Assembly: GCF_029623755.1 (NCBI RefSeq)
Contig: NZ_CP121106.1
Span: forward strand, 2,236,352 to 2,300,351
DNA length: 64,000 nt
Reading direction: 5' to 3'
Source of the DNA: Altererythrobacter sp. CAU 1644
GTDB lineage: Bacteria; Pseudomonadota; Alphaproteobacteria; Sphingomonadales; Sphingomonadaceae
Below are positions 50,298-58,725 of the stretch, piece by piece; positions within the stretch are counted from its first letter, which is position 1, and the number at the start of each line of letters is the position of its first letter. The notes below the pieces were generated by a model. The model made no database searches, was not told where the DNA came from, and saw only the letters and a list, made by a program, of their open reading frames with translations. The translations under genes and the position numbers were made by a program.

Positions 50298-51632
50298 ATG
50301 GCGACTGCTGCAGCAATGGGCGAGAGGATGACCCTCTCGCAGAGTCGGGCTTTGCGCCTGCTGACCGTATTCATACTGTACATCGGGCAAGGTGTGCCGA
50401 TCGGCCTGTTCTGGTTCGCGATCCCGGCGTGGATGGCGGCCAACGGTGCCGACGAAGTCGATATCGCCTATGTGTTGGGACTGACTTCGCTGCCGTGGAC
50501 GCTCAAGTTCCTCAACGGCTTCATCATGGATCGCTATTCCTTCCTCGAAATGGGACGCCGCAGACCGTGGATCATCGGGTCCCAGCTCGTGATGATCGCC
50601 CTGTTCATCATTGCGGCCCTGGTTCAGCCTGGCGTCGACGACGTGCTGCTGCTTGGTGCCGCCGGTTTCGCCGTCAATCTGGCCACCACCTTCCAGGACG
50701 TCGCCGTAGACGGTCTCGCGGTCGATATCATGAGCGAGGACGAACAGGCGCAGGCGGGAGGCATGATGTTCGGCGGGCAGTCGATCGGGATGGCCATGTC
50801 GACTGCGCTCACCGGCCTTGCGATCGCGCGGATGGGGCCGATGGCGGCCTACCTCCTGTCGGCGGCGTTCGTGGGGGCGGTCACGATTTTCGTGCTGTTC
50901 CTGCGTGAGCGTGAAGGGGAGCGGGCGCTCCCCTGGACTAAGGGAGAAGCACATCCCGCCAACATCGAGATTTATCTCGGCGCCTGGTGGCCGATCCTGC
51001 GCAACACGCTGAAGTCGCTCGCCAAGCCGTTGAGCCTGCTCTGGGTCCCCGTGGCAATCTCGACCGGATTGCATTACGGTGTGTTGACCGGCGCGACCCC
51101 CCTGATCGGAACGGGCGAGGTCGGCTGGAACGAAGAACAGGTAACCAGCCTGGTCGGCACGGCGCAGCTCGTTGCCGGCATTATTGGTCTCACGATCGGT
51201 GGTTGGGGCGGCAAGATCCTCGGCGCGAAAAAGTCGATTATCGTGACCTTGCTGGCCTTCCTGGTCCTGAGCGCGTGGATGTGGTTCAGCGTGCCAAGAT
51301 GGGGCTTGCCGAGCCACTTCCTGACATTCGTCTATGCCTGGATAATCCTCGATGTGCTGCTGCGCGTCGTGACGGTGCCGATTGCGATGCGGCTCTGCGA
51401 TCCGAGTGTGGCTGCGACGCAGTTCGCCATCTACATGGCGATCAGCAATTTCGGGATCACATTGGGTGCCTGGGTACTCGCCCTCAGCACAAAGATGGGC
51501 GGGTTGCCTTCGGCCTTGGTCATCGTGTTTGCGATGCACCTGCTCGGCATCATCATCATGGTCGTGGTCAAGTTCCCGCGGAGCGAGAAGATGCGCGCAA
51601 GGCTCGCCACGCAACAGGCGGTGCTGCAATAG
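50298..51632 (+). CDS. MFS transporter, AmpG/PAT-like
   Basis: A 444-residue membrane protein with about 12 helices. The N-terminal VFILYIGQGVPIGLFWFAIPAWMAANGADEVDIAYVLGLTSLPWTLKFLNGFIMDRYSFLEMGRRRPWII has the G-x-P motif and the GR-RRPWI loop of the PAT/AmpG-like MFS branch. ATTFQDVAVDGLAVDIM in helix 4 also fits. The substrate could be a peptidoglycan fragment, acetyl-CoA-like compound or sugar. ATG 50298 follows GGGGGGAAGG. A TAACGTTA palindrome lies at 50239-50246 upstream. Confidence 0.88.
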   Translation: MATAAAMGERMTLSQSRALRLLTVFILYIGQGVPIGLFWFAIPAWMAANGADEVDIAYVLGLTSLPWTLKFLNGFIMDRYSFLEMGRRRPWIIGSQLVMIALFIIAALVQPGVDDVLLLGAAGFAVNLATTFQDVAVDGLAVDIMSEDEQAQAGGMMFGGQSIGMAMSTALTGLAIARMGPMAAYLLSAAFVGAVTIFVLFLREREGERALPWTKGEAHPANIEIYLGAWWPILRNTLKSLAKPLSLLWVPVAISTGLHYGVLTGATPLIGTGEVGWNEEQVTSLVGTAQLVAGIIGLTIGGWGGKILGAKKSIIVTLLAFLVLSAWMWFSVPRWGLPSHFLTFVYAWIILDVLLRVVTVPIAMRLCDPSVAATQFAIYMAISNFGITLGAWVLALSTKMGGLPSALVIVFAMHLLGIIIMVVVKFPRSEKMRARLATQQAVLQ

Positions 51633-51660
51633 CGCCGCTCGCGGGCAAACGCGTGGGAAC

Positions 51661-52293
51661 CTAGGCAGCTTGGAAGAGCACGACCTCGTCGCCGGGTTTC
51701 CACGGCGAATGCTTGGCCATGATTGCGGCGAAAAGCTCTGAATCGAGATGCCCTGCAAGCCAGCGCTGGAGGTGCGGCAGGTCGAGCGCATCGAACCACG
51801 CGCGGTCGTGATTGGCGAATTGGCGGACGAACGGGAAGCTGGCGATATCGGCGAGCGTGCGGGTCGGGCCGGATAGCTGGCCGTGCTGGGCAAGCCTTGT
51901 GTCGAGCCCGCGCAGGATTTCGAGCGCTGCAGCGCGGTGTTCCCCCGGATCGGTATCGTGCCGCGTCCAGTATTTGTAGCGGTCCAGATGATGCTTGAAC
52001 GGCCCGTCGATCTGCTCGAGCAATTCGCGGTCATCGCCCGCCAGCCAGCCTTCGGGATCGCTCTGCGAAAGCGCCCAGCGCATCACGTCGATGCTTTCGT
52101 CGATCACCTCGCCGTTGGGCAGGACAACCACCGGCACAGTACCCTTGGATGAGGCTGCGAGCATCGCATCGGGTTTGTCGGCCAGCTTGACCTCGCGCAG
52201 CTCGCAGGTCGTGCCGCTGATCCACAGCGCCATCCGCGCGCGCATAGCATAGGGGCACCGGCGGAAGCTGTAGAGGATGGGGAGGGAGGTCAC
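51661..52293 (-). CDS. Glutathione S-transferase-like protein
   Basis: A 210-residue GST-fold protein. The thioredoxin-like N-domain carries [11 protein letters not shown] as in omega/beta-like GSTs and glutaredoxin-type enzymes, with the cis-Pro [25 protein letters not shown]. The C-domain is helical ([24 protein letters not shown]). The Cys in [10 protein letters not shown] makes thiol transfer more likely than conjugation. It overlaps the trhO start by 4 bases, so the two are co-expressed. Confidence 0.88.
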   Translation of the reverse strand: MTSLPILYSFRRCPYAMRARMALWISGTTCELREVKLADKPDAMLAASSKGTVPVVVLPNGEVIDESIDVMRWALSQSDPEGWLAGDDRELLEQIDGPFKHHLDRYKYWTRHDTDPGEHRAAALEILRGLDTRLAQHGQLSGPTRTLADIASFPFVRQFANHDRAWFDALDLPHLQRWLAGHLDSELFAAIMAKHSPWKPGDEVVLFQAA

Positions 52294-53231
52294 TTCCGGC
52301 TGGCGCTGTCGGCGCCGACGTGCCGTTCGCCGCGTCGTCTCGCGAGTTCGGCCTGTTTCTGGCGTTCCGCATAACGCGCGCGTTGCTCCTCGCTCCGCTC
52401 GTCGACGCAGAGCGGGCAGCTGATCCCTTCGACGTAATCAGCCGAGGCGCGCTGTTCCTCGGTCAGCGGGCGGCGGCAGGCGCGGCACAGCGTGTAGTCA
52501 CCCTGTTCGAGGCCATGCCCGACCGAGACGCGCTCGTCGAACACGAAGCATTCTCCGTCCCACAGGCTTTCTTCCTGCGGTACTTCCTCGAGATATTTCA
52601 GGATGCCGCCCTTGAGGTGATAGACCTCCTCGATCCCCTCCTTGCGCAGGAAGCTGGTCGATTTCTCGCAGCGGATGCCGCCGGTGCAGAACATCGCCAC
52701 CTTCTTCTTGCCCACGAGCAGTTCCTCGCGATGGGCGCGGAACCATTCGGGAAAATCGCGAAAACGGGCGGTCGCAGGATCGACCGCACCCCTGAAGGTG
52801 CCGATCGCGGTTTCGTAGTCGTTGCGCGTGTCGATCACCAGCGTGTCGGGTTCGGCGATGAGCGCGTTCCAGTCCTGCACATCGACATAGTGGCCGACGC
52901 TGAGGCGCGGATCGATGTCGGGCTCGCCCATGGTCACGATCTCGCGCTTCAGCCGCACCTTCATGCGGTTAAACGGCATTACGTCGGCGTAGGAGAATTT
53001 GACGTCGAGGTCGGTGCATCCCGGCAGCGCGCGAATGTGGGTCAGCACTTGCGCGATGGCATTCTCGCTCCCCGCTATGGTGCCGTTGATGCCTTCGCGC
53101 GCGAGCAGCAGCGTACCGCGTGTTCCGACTTCCTCGCACAACGCCAGCAACGGGCCGCGGATCGCTGCCGGGTCCTCGAATGGCGTGAACTGGTACAGCG
53201 CCGCGACGGTGATCGACGGGGTGGCCGTCAT
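52290..53231 (-). CDS. trhO: tRNA uridine(34) hydroxylase TrhO (rhodanese-like)
   Basis: TrhO makes 5-hydroxyuridine at tRNA position 34 with O2. The 313-residue protein has the UPF0176 N-domain ([42 protein letters not shown]), a rhodanese domain with the Cys in [18 protein letters not shown], and a C-terminal cysteine-containing tail ([12 protein letters not shown]...[23 protein letters not shown]). An upstream GTG at 53240 overlaps the ilvE stop and is a possible alternative start. It lies in a run ilvE-trhO-gst. Confidence 0.92.
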   Translation of the reverse strand: MTATPSITVAALYQFTPFEDPAAIRGPLLALCEEVGTRGTLLLAREGINGTIAGSENAIAQVLTHIRALPGCTDLDVKFSYADVMPFNRMKVRLKREIVTMGEPDIDPRLSVGHYVDVQDWNALIAEPDTLVIDTRNDYETAIGTFRGAVDPATARFRDFPEWFRAHREELLVGKKKVAMFCTGGIRCEKSTSFLRKEGIEEVYHLKGGILKYLEEVPQEESLWDGECFVFDERVSVGHGLEQGDYTLCRACRRPLTEEQRASADYVEGISCPLCVDERSEEQRARYAERQKQAELARRRGERHVGADSASRK

Positions 53232-53236
53232 TGCAA

Positions 53237-54316
53237 TCACCCCAGCTTCATCACCCAGCCATGGGTGTCTTCGACCGCACCTTTCTGGATGCCGACGAGC
53301 TTCTCGCGAATCTTGCTGGTGATCTGGCCGGGGCCGCCAGTGCCGATCTCGAATTCACCATCGGGGCCGGCGACCTTGCCGACCGGGGTGACGACCGCCG
53401 CCGTGCCACAGGCCATGGTCTCGAGCAGCTTGCCGCTGGTCGCATCATCGCGCCACTGGTCGATCGAATACATCTCTTCGCTGACGTCGAGCCCTTCTTC
53501 GCGCAGCAGCGTGATCAGGCTGTCGCGGGTGATTCCGGGCAGGATCGTGCCGGTCAGCGGTGGGGTGACGACGCGCCCGTCATCGAACACGAAGAACAGG
53601 TTCATACCGCCCAGTTCCTCGACCCATTTTCGTTCGACTGCATCGAGGAACAGCACCTGGTCGTGCCCCTTGGCAAAGGCCTGGCCGGTGGGGACGAGGC
53701 TCGCGGCGTAATTGCCACCGCATTTTGCCGCGCCAGTGCCGCCCGGCGCTGCGCGGGTGTAATCGGAAATCCAGATGCTCACCGCTGGCGAGCCCGACTT
53801 GAAGTAATTGCCCGCCGGGCTGGCGATCACCACGAACTTGTACTGCTTGGCAGGACGCACGCCGAGGAAGGCTTCAGATGCGAACATGAAGGGCCGCAGG
53901 TAGAGCGAGCCGCCCTCGACCGTGGGGAACCAGTCGCGATCCGCAGCGACCAACTGCCTGACCGATTCGATGAAGATCTCTTCGGGCAGGTTCGGCATCG
54001 CGAGGCGATCGGCCGAGGCGTTGAAGCGACGCGCGTTCTCCTCAGGCCGGAACAGCGCGAGGCTGCCATCGACCTGCTTGTAGGCCTTCATCCCTTCGAA
54101 GATTTCCTGCGCGTAGTGCAGCACCGCGGTTGCCGGATCGAGCGGGATCGGCTCGCGCGGACCGACCTTCGCGCCGTACCAGCCGCCCTTGGCCTCGTCA
54201 TAATCGATCGTAACCATGTGGTCCGAAAACAGCGTGCCGAAACCGGGGTTGGCGAGCGCTTCGGTCCGGGTTTCTCCGGGAACGGGTGCGGGGTGAGGAA
54301 TACATTCGAAGTCCAT
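53237..54316 (-). CDS. ilvE: Branched-chain amino acid aminotransferase
   Basis: A PLP-dependent transaminase for Leu, Ile and Val. The 359-residue protein is the longer class-II-like BCAT (BCAT2 type). It has [43 protein letters not shown], then the PLP-lysine in [11 protein letters not shown]. The C-terminal [23 protein letters not shown] and [12 protein letters not shown] follow. The start MDFECIPHP at 54316 is chosen. Its leader contains a terminator-like hairpin, an 18-codon ORF and an unusually long ribosome binding site, described separately. Confidence 0.95.
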   Translation of the reverse strand: MDFECIPHPAPVPGETRTEALANPGFGTLFSDHMVTIDYDEAKGGWYGAKVGPREPIPLDPATAVLHYAQEIFEGMKAYKQVDGSLALFRPEENARRFNASADRLAMPNLPEEIFIESVRQLVAADRDWFPTVEGGSLYLRPFMFASEAFLGVRPAKQYKFVVIASPAGNYFKSGSPAVSIWISDYTRAAPGGTGAAKCGGNYAASLVPTGQAFAKGHDQVLFLDAVERKWVEELGGMNLFFVFDDGRVVTPPLTGTILPGITRDSLITLLREEGLDVSEEMYSIDQWRDDATSGKLLETMACGTAAVVTPVGKVAGPDGEFEIGTGGPGQITSKIREKLVGIQKGAVEDTHGWVMKLG

Positions 54317-54365
54317 GCGCGAGCGCGTAATGTGATGGGCGCGCGAGGGCAAGACGTTGTCGGCA

Positions 54366-54407
54366 CAAATGAGAAAGGCGACCCCGCCCGTCGCAGGATC
54401 GCCTTTC
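54366..54407 (-). terminator. Terminator-like hairpin in the ilvE leader (possible attenuator)
   Basis: A perfect 9-bp stem (54373-54381 with 54399-54407), extended by CC/GG across a bulge, is followed on the minus strand by CTTTCTCATTTG. It lies between the 18-codon ORF and the ilvE start, about 50 bp before ilvE, so it could end a leader RNA or act as an attenuator. Confidence 0.6.
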
Positions 54408-54458
54408 GCATGGTCAGCGGCGGGAAGTGCCGCTCACGAAGCCTCTAAAGGTATCTCC

Positions 54459-54515
54459 TTACCGATAGTGCTCCGCGCGGAAACTTGCCGACCTCTCTGC
54501 TGAACCATGAGACAT
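54459..54515 (-). CDS. Leader peptide ORF upstream of ilvE (18 residues)
   Basis: The ORF ATG 54515 to TAA 54459 encodes MSHGSAERSASFRAEHYR. It is preceded at 7 bases by a ribosome binding site whose complement matches the 16S 3' end over 14 bases (54517-54530). Branched-chain residues are absent, so a classical Ile/Leu/Val attenuation peptide is unlikely. Its stop codon is embedded in TAAGGAGA, a second ribosome-binding-like sequence, followed by a 7-codon frame (GTG 54437 to TGA 54414). Expression is very likely from the site strength; a regulatory role is inferred. Confidence 0.55.
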   Translation of the reverse strand: MSHGSAERSASFRAEHYR

Positions 54516-54516
54516 C

Positions 54517-54530
54517 GGATCACCTCCTTT
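54517..54530 (-). promoter_or_regulatory. Exceptionally long Shine-Dalgarno (14-base full complement of 16S 3' end)
   Basis: The minus strand reads AAAGGAGGTGATCC, which pairs perfectly with the 3'-terminal bases of 16S rRNA (GGATCACCTCCTTT). Ordinary sites pair over 4-6 bases. It directs translation of the 18-codon ORF starting at 54515. Confidence 0.75.
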
Positions 54531-54680
54531 CGCGCTTTTGAGCCAAGACCCTGGACCGTTTCACCGGGGGCCGAGAACCGCGTATTGCCGCTGGCCTCAG
54601 GTATCAATTTGAGTCAGGTCGTCCGCGAAAACAAGGCTTGAAAAATAGTTTTCCCACGTCAGAATAGCACGCTGTTGTCG

Positions 54681-54702
54681 GGCGCCCGTGAGCGCCTTTT
54701 TT
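54681..54702 (+). terminator. Short hairpin with T tract, plus strand
   Basis: GGCGC (54681-54685) pairs with GCGCC (54692-54696), followed by TTTTTT. The T tract overlaps the stop of the minus-strand lipoprotein gene. No plus-strand gene precedes it, so if real it would end an antisense or small RNA arising in the ilvE leader region. Confidence 0.4.
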
Positions 54703-55261
54703 ATTGCCTGCAATCCTCGATCACGCGCGAGACCTCGGTCCACGAGGGCAGATAGAGTGTGGGCATGCCCTCGACCTCGACCGCAAACCGCCCCTTGGTC
54801 ACCGCCATCGCATCCAGCAACGGATCGCCTGACGCGAGTTGGGCGAAGACCACACCTTCGCGCGCTCCGGCCAGTGGCTGCGCGTTGATCAGGCGCTCCC
54901 CGGTTTCGGTGCGAATGCGCATCGCAATGTTTGCAGGTGATTGGTGGGCACGCTCCAGCCGAACGGCGCGATTCGCGGCTATACAGGTCATGGTGAAGGA
55001 GGATGCGTTCGCGCCAATGCCAAAGCTGGCCTGGCTTATCCTACTACCACTAGAGTATCTCCAATCGCCCGGCGTTTGCGGCGCGTCGAGCCAGTTCTCG
55101 AGCGAACGCTGCACGACCGGAGCAGCCGTCGCGATCGGGGTGGGCGCAGGTGTCGGGCTGGGCGAGGGAGCCGGAGTCGGCTCAGGTGCGGCAGGCACGC
55201 AGGCAGCAATTACGAAAGTCAGCGCCAGCGCCCCGGCAAAATTCAGATAGATCGGTTTCAT
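54701..55261 (-). CDS. Predicted lipoprotein, function unknown
   Basis: A 186-residue protein with a signal peptide and lipobox (LALTFVIAAC). A Pro/Ala/Thr-rich linker (PAAPEPTPAPSPSPTPAPTPIATAAP) follows, then a globular domain with two cysteines (FTMTCIAANRAVRLE and VIEDCRQ at the C-terminus) that may form a disulfide. The segments WRYSSG and GDPLLDAMAVTKGRFAVEVEGMPTLYLPSWTEVSRVIEDC suggest a small beta domain. The family was not recognised with certainty. It diverges from tlyA. Confidence 0.75.
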   Translation of the reverse strand: MKPIYLNFAGALALTFVIAACVPAAPEPTPAPSPSPTPAPTPIATAAPVVQRSLENWLDAPQTPGDWRYSSGSRISQASFGIGANASSFTMTCIAANRAVRLERAHQSPANIAMRIRTETGERLINAQPLAGAREGVVFAQLASGDPLLDAMAVTKGRFAVEVEGMPTLYLPSWTEVSRVIEDCRQ

Positions 55262-55313
55262 GCCGCTTTAATGCGCGCTAACGCCGTATGGGTCCACGAC
55301 TATTGGGGATCGA

Positions 55314-56054
55314 ATGACCAAAAAACGCCGGATAGACCAGATGCTTGTCGAGCGCGGGCTGGTGGAAAGCCGCAGCCGCGCGCAGGCGCTGATCATGGCG
55401 GGCGTGGTCTTCTCCGGCGAGAGCAAGATCGCCAAGCCCGGCCAGCAGATGGCCGAAGACATACCGCTCGAAGTGCGCGGGCGCGATCACCCGTGGGTCA
55501 GCCGCGGCGGGATAAAGCTCGCCCACGCGATCGAACATTTCGGGCTCGATCCAGGCGGCGCGGTGTCGATGGATATCGGCAGCTCGACCGGCGGCTTTAC
55601 CGACGTATTGCTGCAAAAGGGGGCGGCGCATGTTTTCGCGGTCGACAGCGGCACCAACCAGCTCGCGTGGAAATTGCGACAGGACGATCGCGTGACCGTG
55701 CTCGAGCAGACCAGCGCACGGGTCCTGACGCCGGAAATGATCGACCGCGCATGCAACTGGGTGGTGTGCGACGCGAGCTTCATCGGGCTTGCCAAGGTGC
55801 TCGAACGACCTTTGGAACTGGCAGCCGAGGAGTGCCGTCTGGTGGCGCTGATCAAGCCGCAGTTCGAGGTGGGACGCGAGGAAGTGGGCAAGAAGGGGGT
55901 GGTCAGCGATCCCGCCCTGCATCAGCGCGTTTGCGACGAGGTGCGCGACTGGCTCGCGTCCGGCGGCTGGCAGGTCGAAGGTATTGTCGAAAGCCCGATC
56001 ACGGGACCGGAAGGCAACGTGGAATTCCTCGTCAGCGCTCGGCGCGGGCCGTAA
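55314..56054 (+). CDS. tlyA: TlyA-family rRNA 2'-O-methyltransferase / hemolysin A
   Basis: A 246-residue protein with an N-terminal S4 domain (KRRIDQMLVERGLVESRSRAQALIMAGVVFSGESKIAKPG) and an FtsJ-like SAM methyltransferase domain. The SAM loop is MDIGSSTGGFTDVLLQKGA, followed by VVCDASFIGLAKVL and LIKPQFEVGREEVGKKGVVSDP. TlyA methylates 16S and/or 23S rRNA at cytidine 2'-O in mycobacteria. Length and motif order match TlyA. Confidence 0.93.
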   Translation: MTKKRRIDQMLVERGLVESRSRAQALIMAGVVFSGESKIAKPGQQMAEDIPLEVRGRDHPWVSRGGIKLAHAIEHFGLDPGGAVSMDIGSSTGGFTDVLLQKGAAHVFAVDSGTNQLAWKLRQDDRVTVLEQTSARVLTPEMIDRACNWVVCDASFIGLAKVLERPLELAAEECRLVALIKPQFEVGREEVGKKGVVSDPALHQRVCDEVRDWLASGGWQVEGIVESPITGPEGNVEFLVSARRGP

Positions 56055-56162
56055 TTGCATCCCTAACTGGCACAGCGATTTGGCGAGTCCTTGCGCGCCG
56101 TGTATCGCGCAGGCAACTAACACGAAGCGCGAATCGACTAACGAATATCGCGGGGAGAATTG

Positions 56163-56711
56163 ATGAACGTCGTTGCATCACGCGGACAATTGCGAGCCAG
56201 TTTCCTGCGCTGGGCGCTGTTTACGGTGCCGTTGATTGTCCTGCTGGGTTTTGTCGCCGGTCAGTTGGGTAGCCCCAACACCATGTGGTTCCAGAACCTC
56301 GTGAAGCCCGACATCTACCCCGATCCGAAATGGTTCGGGATCGTCTGGACCATCCTCTACATCATGATCGGCATCGCTTTCGCGCTGATCTGCAGCGCCT
56401 GGGGCGCGCGGGGCAGAGGGATCGCCGTGGGCTTCTTCGTGGTCCATTTCGCGCTCAACCTCGCGTGGTCGCCGGTGTTCTTCGGCGCCCAGAACATCCA
56501 GGGCGCGCTGATCCTCCTGGCCGTGATCGATATCACGCTGCTGGTCGTGATCTTCCTGTTCTGGCGGGTACGGCGCGCGGCTGGGCTGCTGCTACTGCCT
56601 TATCTCGCCTGGGTGCTGTTCGCGACGCTGCTCAACTACGAGTTCCTGCGGCTCAATCCCGATGGTGGCCACGGCTCCTCGACCAGCGCGACCCAGCGGA
56701 TCGAGATTTGA
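56163..56711 (+). CDS. TspO/MBR family protein
   Basis: A 182-residue membrane protein with five predicted helices. The MBR signature is seen in WFQNLVKPDIYPDPKWFGIVWTILYIMIGIAFALI and in FALNLAWSPVFFGAQNIQGALILL. TspO proteins bind tetrapyrroles and, in related alphaproteobacteria, modulate photosynthesis and stress genes in the outer membrane or envelope. ATG 56163 is used; the preceding TTG would add one residue. Confidence 0.92.
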   Translation: MNVVASRGQLRASFLRWALFTVPLIVLLGFVAGQLGSPNTMWFQNLVKPDIYPDPKWFGIVWTILYIMIGIAFALICSAWGARGRGIAVGFFVVHFALNLAWSPVFFGAQNIQGALILLAVIDITLLVVIFLFWRVRRAAGLLLLPYLAWVLFATLLNYEFLRLNPDGGHGSSTSATQRIEI

Positions 56712-56754
56712 ATTCGCGCTTGTCCTTTGGAATTGTGATCGCCAGATAGCGCCT

Positions 56755-57006
56755 ATGCAAAGCCAGAACAAAATGCTCGCCGATTTCGCCAAGCTCGCCA
56801 ACAGCGCGGCAGGCACCTTCGCCGGTATGACGCGCGAGGCGCGCGAAAGCGCGCGCGAGCGGATGAAGGAAGCGCTGGGCGGCATGGACTTCGTCAGCCG
56901 CGAAGAGTTCGACACGGTCAAGCTGATGGCCGCCAAGACGCGCGAAGAGAACGAGGCGCTCAAGGCCCGCATCGAAGAGCTGGAAGCCAAGCTCGCCGCC
57001 AGGTAG
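56755..57006 (+). CDS. UbiK-like accessory protein (BMFP/YqiC family)
   Basis: An 83-residue helical protein: KMLADFAKLANSAAGTFAGMTREARESARERMKEALGGMDFVSREEFDTVKLMAAKTREENEALKARIEELEAKLAAR. The MDFVSREEFD segment and the C-terminal coiled coil are the YqiC/UbiK pattern. UbiK helps assemble the aerobic ubiquinone-synthesis complex in enterobacteria. It lies 11 bp before recO. Confidence 0.88.
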   Translation: MQSQNKMLADFAKLANSAAGTFAGMTREARESARERMKEALGGMDFVSREEFDTVKLMAAKTREENEALKARIEELEAKLAAR

Positions 57007-57017
57007 ATCGCCGCGCA

Positions 57018-57620
57018 ATGAACCTGCGCGCACCCGCCATACTTATCGCTTCCCGCCAGCACGGCGAGACCGCGTCGATTGCACGGCTGCTGACCGGGGA
57101 CCACGGCGTTGTCGCCTGCTATGTCGCGGGTGGGCGAGGGCGCCAATTGCGCCCGGTGATGATCCCGGGCAACCTCGTCGAAGTCGACCTCCGCGCCAAG
57201 TCCGACAGCCAGATGCCCTTCGCCCGGCTGGAACTGATCGAGAGCCGCGGACCATGGCTGACCGAGCCGCTCCCCGCCGCCGCAATCACCTGGGCCTGCG
57301 CGCTAACCGCCAGCGCCTTGCCAGAACGCAATCCCTATCCTGCCTTGTACTTGGCGCTCGAGGCATTGCTTGGTGCCGTCTGTCAGGCGCCCAGCGCACG
57401 CGGCTGGTTCCCGGCGATGAATTCCTATGAGGCGCTGCTGCTGCGCGAGCTCGGATATGGCGGTGAACGCCCTGAAATCGCGCAAGAACTGACCGGCATG
57501 TTAGCAAACTTTGATGCGCTGGAAGGACCTCTTGCCCGCTACCTTCTTGCCGACAAGCGGGGCGATGTTATGGCTGCGCGGCACCTGTTGCGGGAGAGGC
57601 TCGCGCGGATGCTGGCTTAG
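57018..57620 (+). CDS. recO: DNA repair protein RecO
   Basis: RecO loads RecA onto SSB-coated DNA with RecR. The 200-residue protein has the N-terminal OB-fold (APAILIASRQHGETASIARLLTGDHGVVACYVAGGRGRQLRPVMIPGNLVEVDLRAK). A helical middle contains FPAMNSYEALLLRELGYG, and a helical tail follows. The Zn-finger cysteines of some RecOs are absent, and it is shorter than the usual 240 residues of enteric RecO. It starts at ATG 57018. Confidence 0.9.
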   Translation: MNLRAPAILIASRQHGETASIARLLTGDHGVVACYVAGGRGRQLRPVMIPGNLVEVDLRAKSDSQMPFARLELIESRGPWLTEPLPAAAITWACALTASALPERNPYPALYLALEALLGAVCQAPSARGWFPAMNSYEALLLRELGYGGERPEIAQELTGMLANFDALEGPLARYLLADKRGDVMAARHLLRERLARMLA

Positions 57621-57629
57621 GAATCACGC

Positions 57630-58700
57630 GTGAAGATTGCAGTCTTGCCCGGCGACGGGATCGGTCCGGAAGTTGTGCGCGAGGCGCTGCGGGTCCTCGA
57701 TGCGCTGAACCTGCCGGGTCTTGTCCTGTTCGAAGGCGACGTCGGCGCGATCGCCTATCAGCGCCACGGCCATCCATTGCCGCAAGAGACGCTCGACATG
57801 GCCCGCGCGGCCGATGCCGTCCTGTTCGGCGCGGTAGGCGATCCGTCCTGCGACAATCTCGAGCGGCACTTGCGGCCAGAGCAGGCTATCCTGGGCCTGC
57901 GTGCCGAGCTCGGCCTGTTTGCCAATCTGCGCCCGGCAACAACGTTCACCGGGCTCGAGCATATGAGCGGGCTGAGGCCCGAGATCGCGCGGGAAATCGA
58001 CCTGCTGATCGTGCGCGAGCTCAATGGCGACGTCTATTTCGGCGACAAGGGTATCCGCACGCGGGACGATGGCGAGCGCGAGGGATGGGACATGATGTGC
58101 TATTCCGAAAGCGAGGTAAGGCGGATCGCGCATGTCGCATTCCGCGCGGCGCGGAAACGCGGCGGTCGGCTCACCAGCGTGGACAAGGCAAATGTCCTCG
58201 AAACCAGCCAGGTCTGGCGCGACACGGTGATCGAGGTCGGGAAGGAATATCCCGATGTTGCGCTCGAGCACATGTATGTCGACAACGCGGCGATGCAGCT
58301 GGTGAAATCGCCGGGGCAGTTCGACACGGTCGTCACCGGCAATCTGTTTGGCGATATCCTGTCCGACCAGGCGAGCATGTGCGTCGGTTCGATCGGGCTG
58401 CTGCCCAGCGCTTCGCTTGGTGAACGCCAGACCGAATATGGCGCTTTCGGGCTCTACGAGCCGATCCACGGTAGCGCGCCCGATATTGCGGGGCAGGGGA
58501 AGGCCAACCCGATGGCGACGATCCTCTCTCTCGCAATGCTCCTGCGTCATTCAATGGGACGCGAAGAAGACGCGGTAAGGGTCGAGCGCGCAGTGGCCGA
58601 ATGCCTTGCCGATGGCGTGCGCGGAGGGGACCTCGGCGGACGTGCCACGTCGCGGGAAATCGGCGATAGCGTGGTTAGCAAGCTGCTTACCCTATCTTGA
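57630..58700 (+). CDS. leuB: 3-isopropylmalate dehydrogenase
   Basis: LeuB oxidises 3-isopropylmalate in leucine synthesis. The 356-residue protein starts [48 protein letters not shown] is the substrate-binding block. [46 protein letters not shown] supplies the metal-binding aspartates, and [31 protein letters not shown] provides NAD binding. It starts at GTG 57630, 9 bp after recO. Confidence 0.95.
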   Translation: MKIAVLPGDGIGPEVVREALRVLDALNLPGLVLFEGDVGAIAYQRHGHPLPQETLDMARAADAVLFGAVGDPSCDNLERHLRPEQAILGLRAELGLFANLRPATTFTGLEHMSGLRPEIAREIDLLIVRELNGDVYFGDKGIRTRDDGEREGWDMMCYSESEVRRIAHVAFRAARKRGGRLTSVDKANVLETSQVWRDTVIEVGKEYPDVALEHMYVDNAAMQLVKSPGQFDTVVTGNLFGDILSDQASMCVGSIGLLPSASLGERQTEYGAFGLYEPIHGSAPDIAGQGKANPMATILSLAMLLRHSMGREEDAVRVERAVAECLADGVRGGDLGGRATSREIGDSVVSKLLTLS

Positions 58701-58725
58701 GATTTTCGCATTAATCGGGTCTGTC

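Noticed and set aside
50244..52034. 596-residue minus-strand frame over the AmpG-like transporter
   Set aside because: Low-complexity His/Arg/Asp-rich shadow of a membrane-protein gene.
54517..54530. Plus strand carries GGATCACCTCCTTT, identical to the end of 16S rRNA
   Set aside because: No other 16S sequence adjoins it. On the minus strand it is exactly a ribosome binding site at the right distance from an ATG, so it is read as a long Shine-Dalgarno, not an rRNA remnant.
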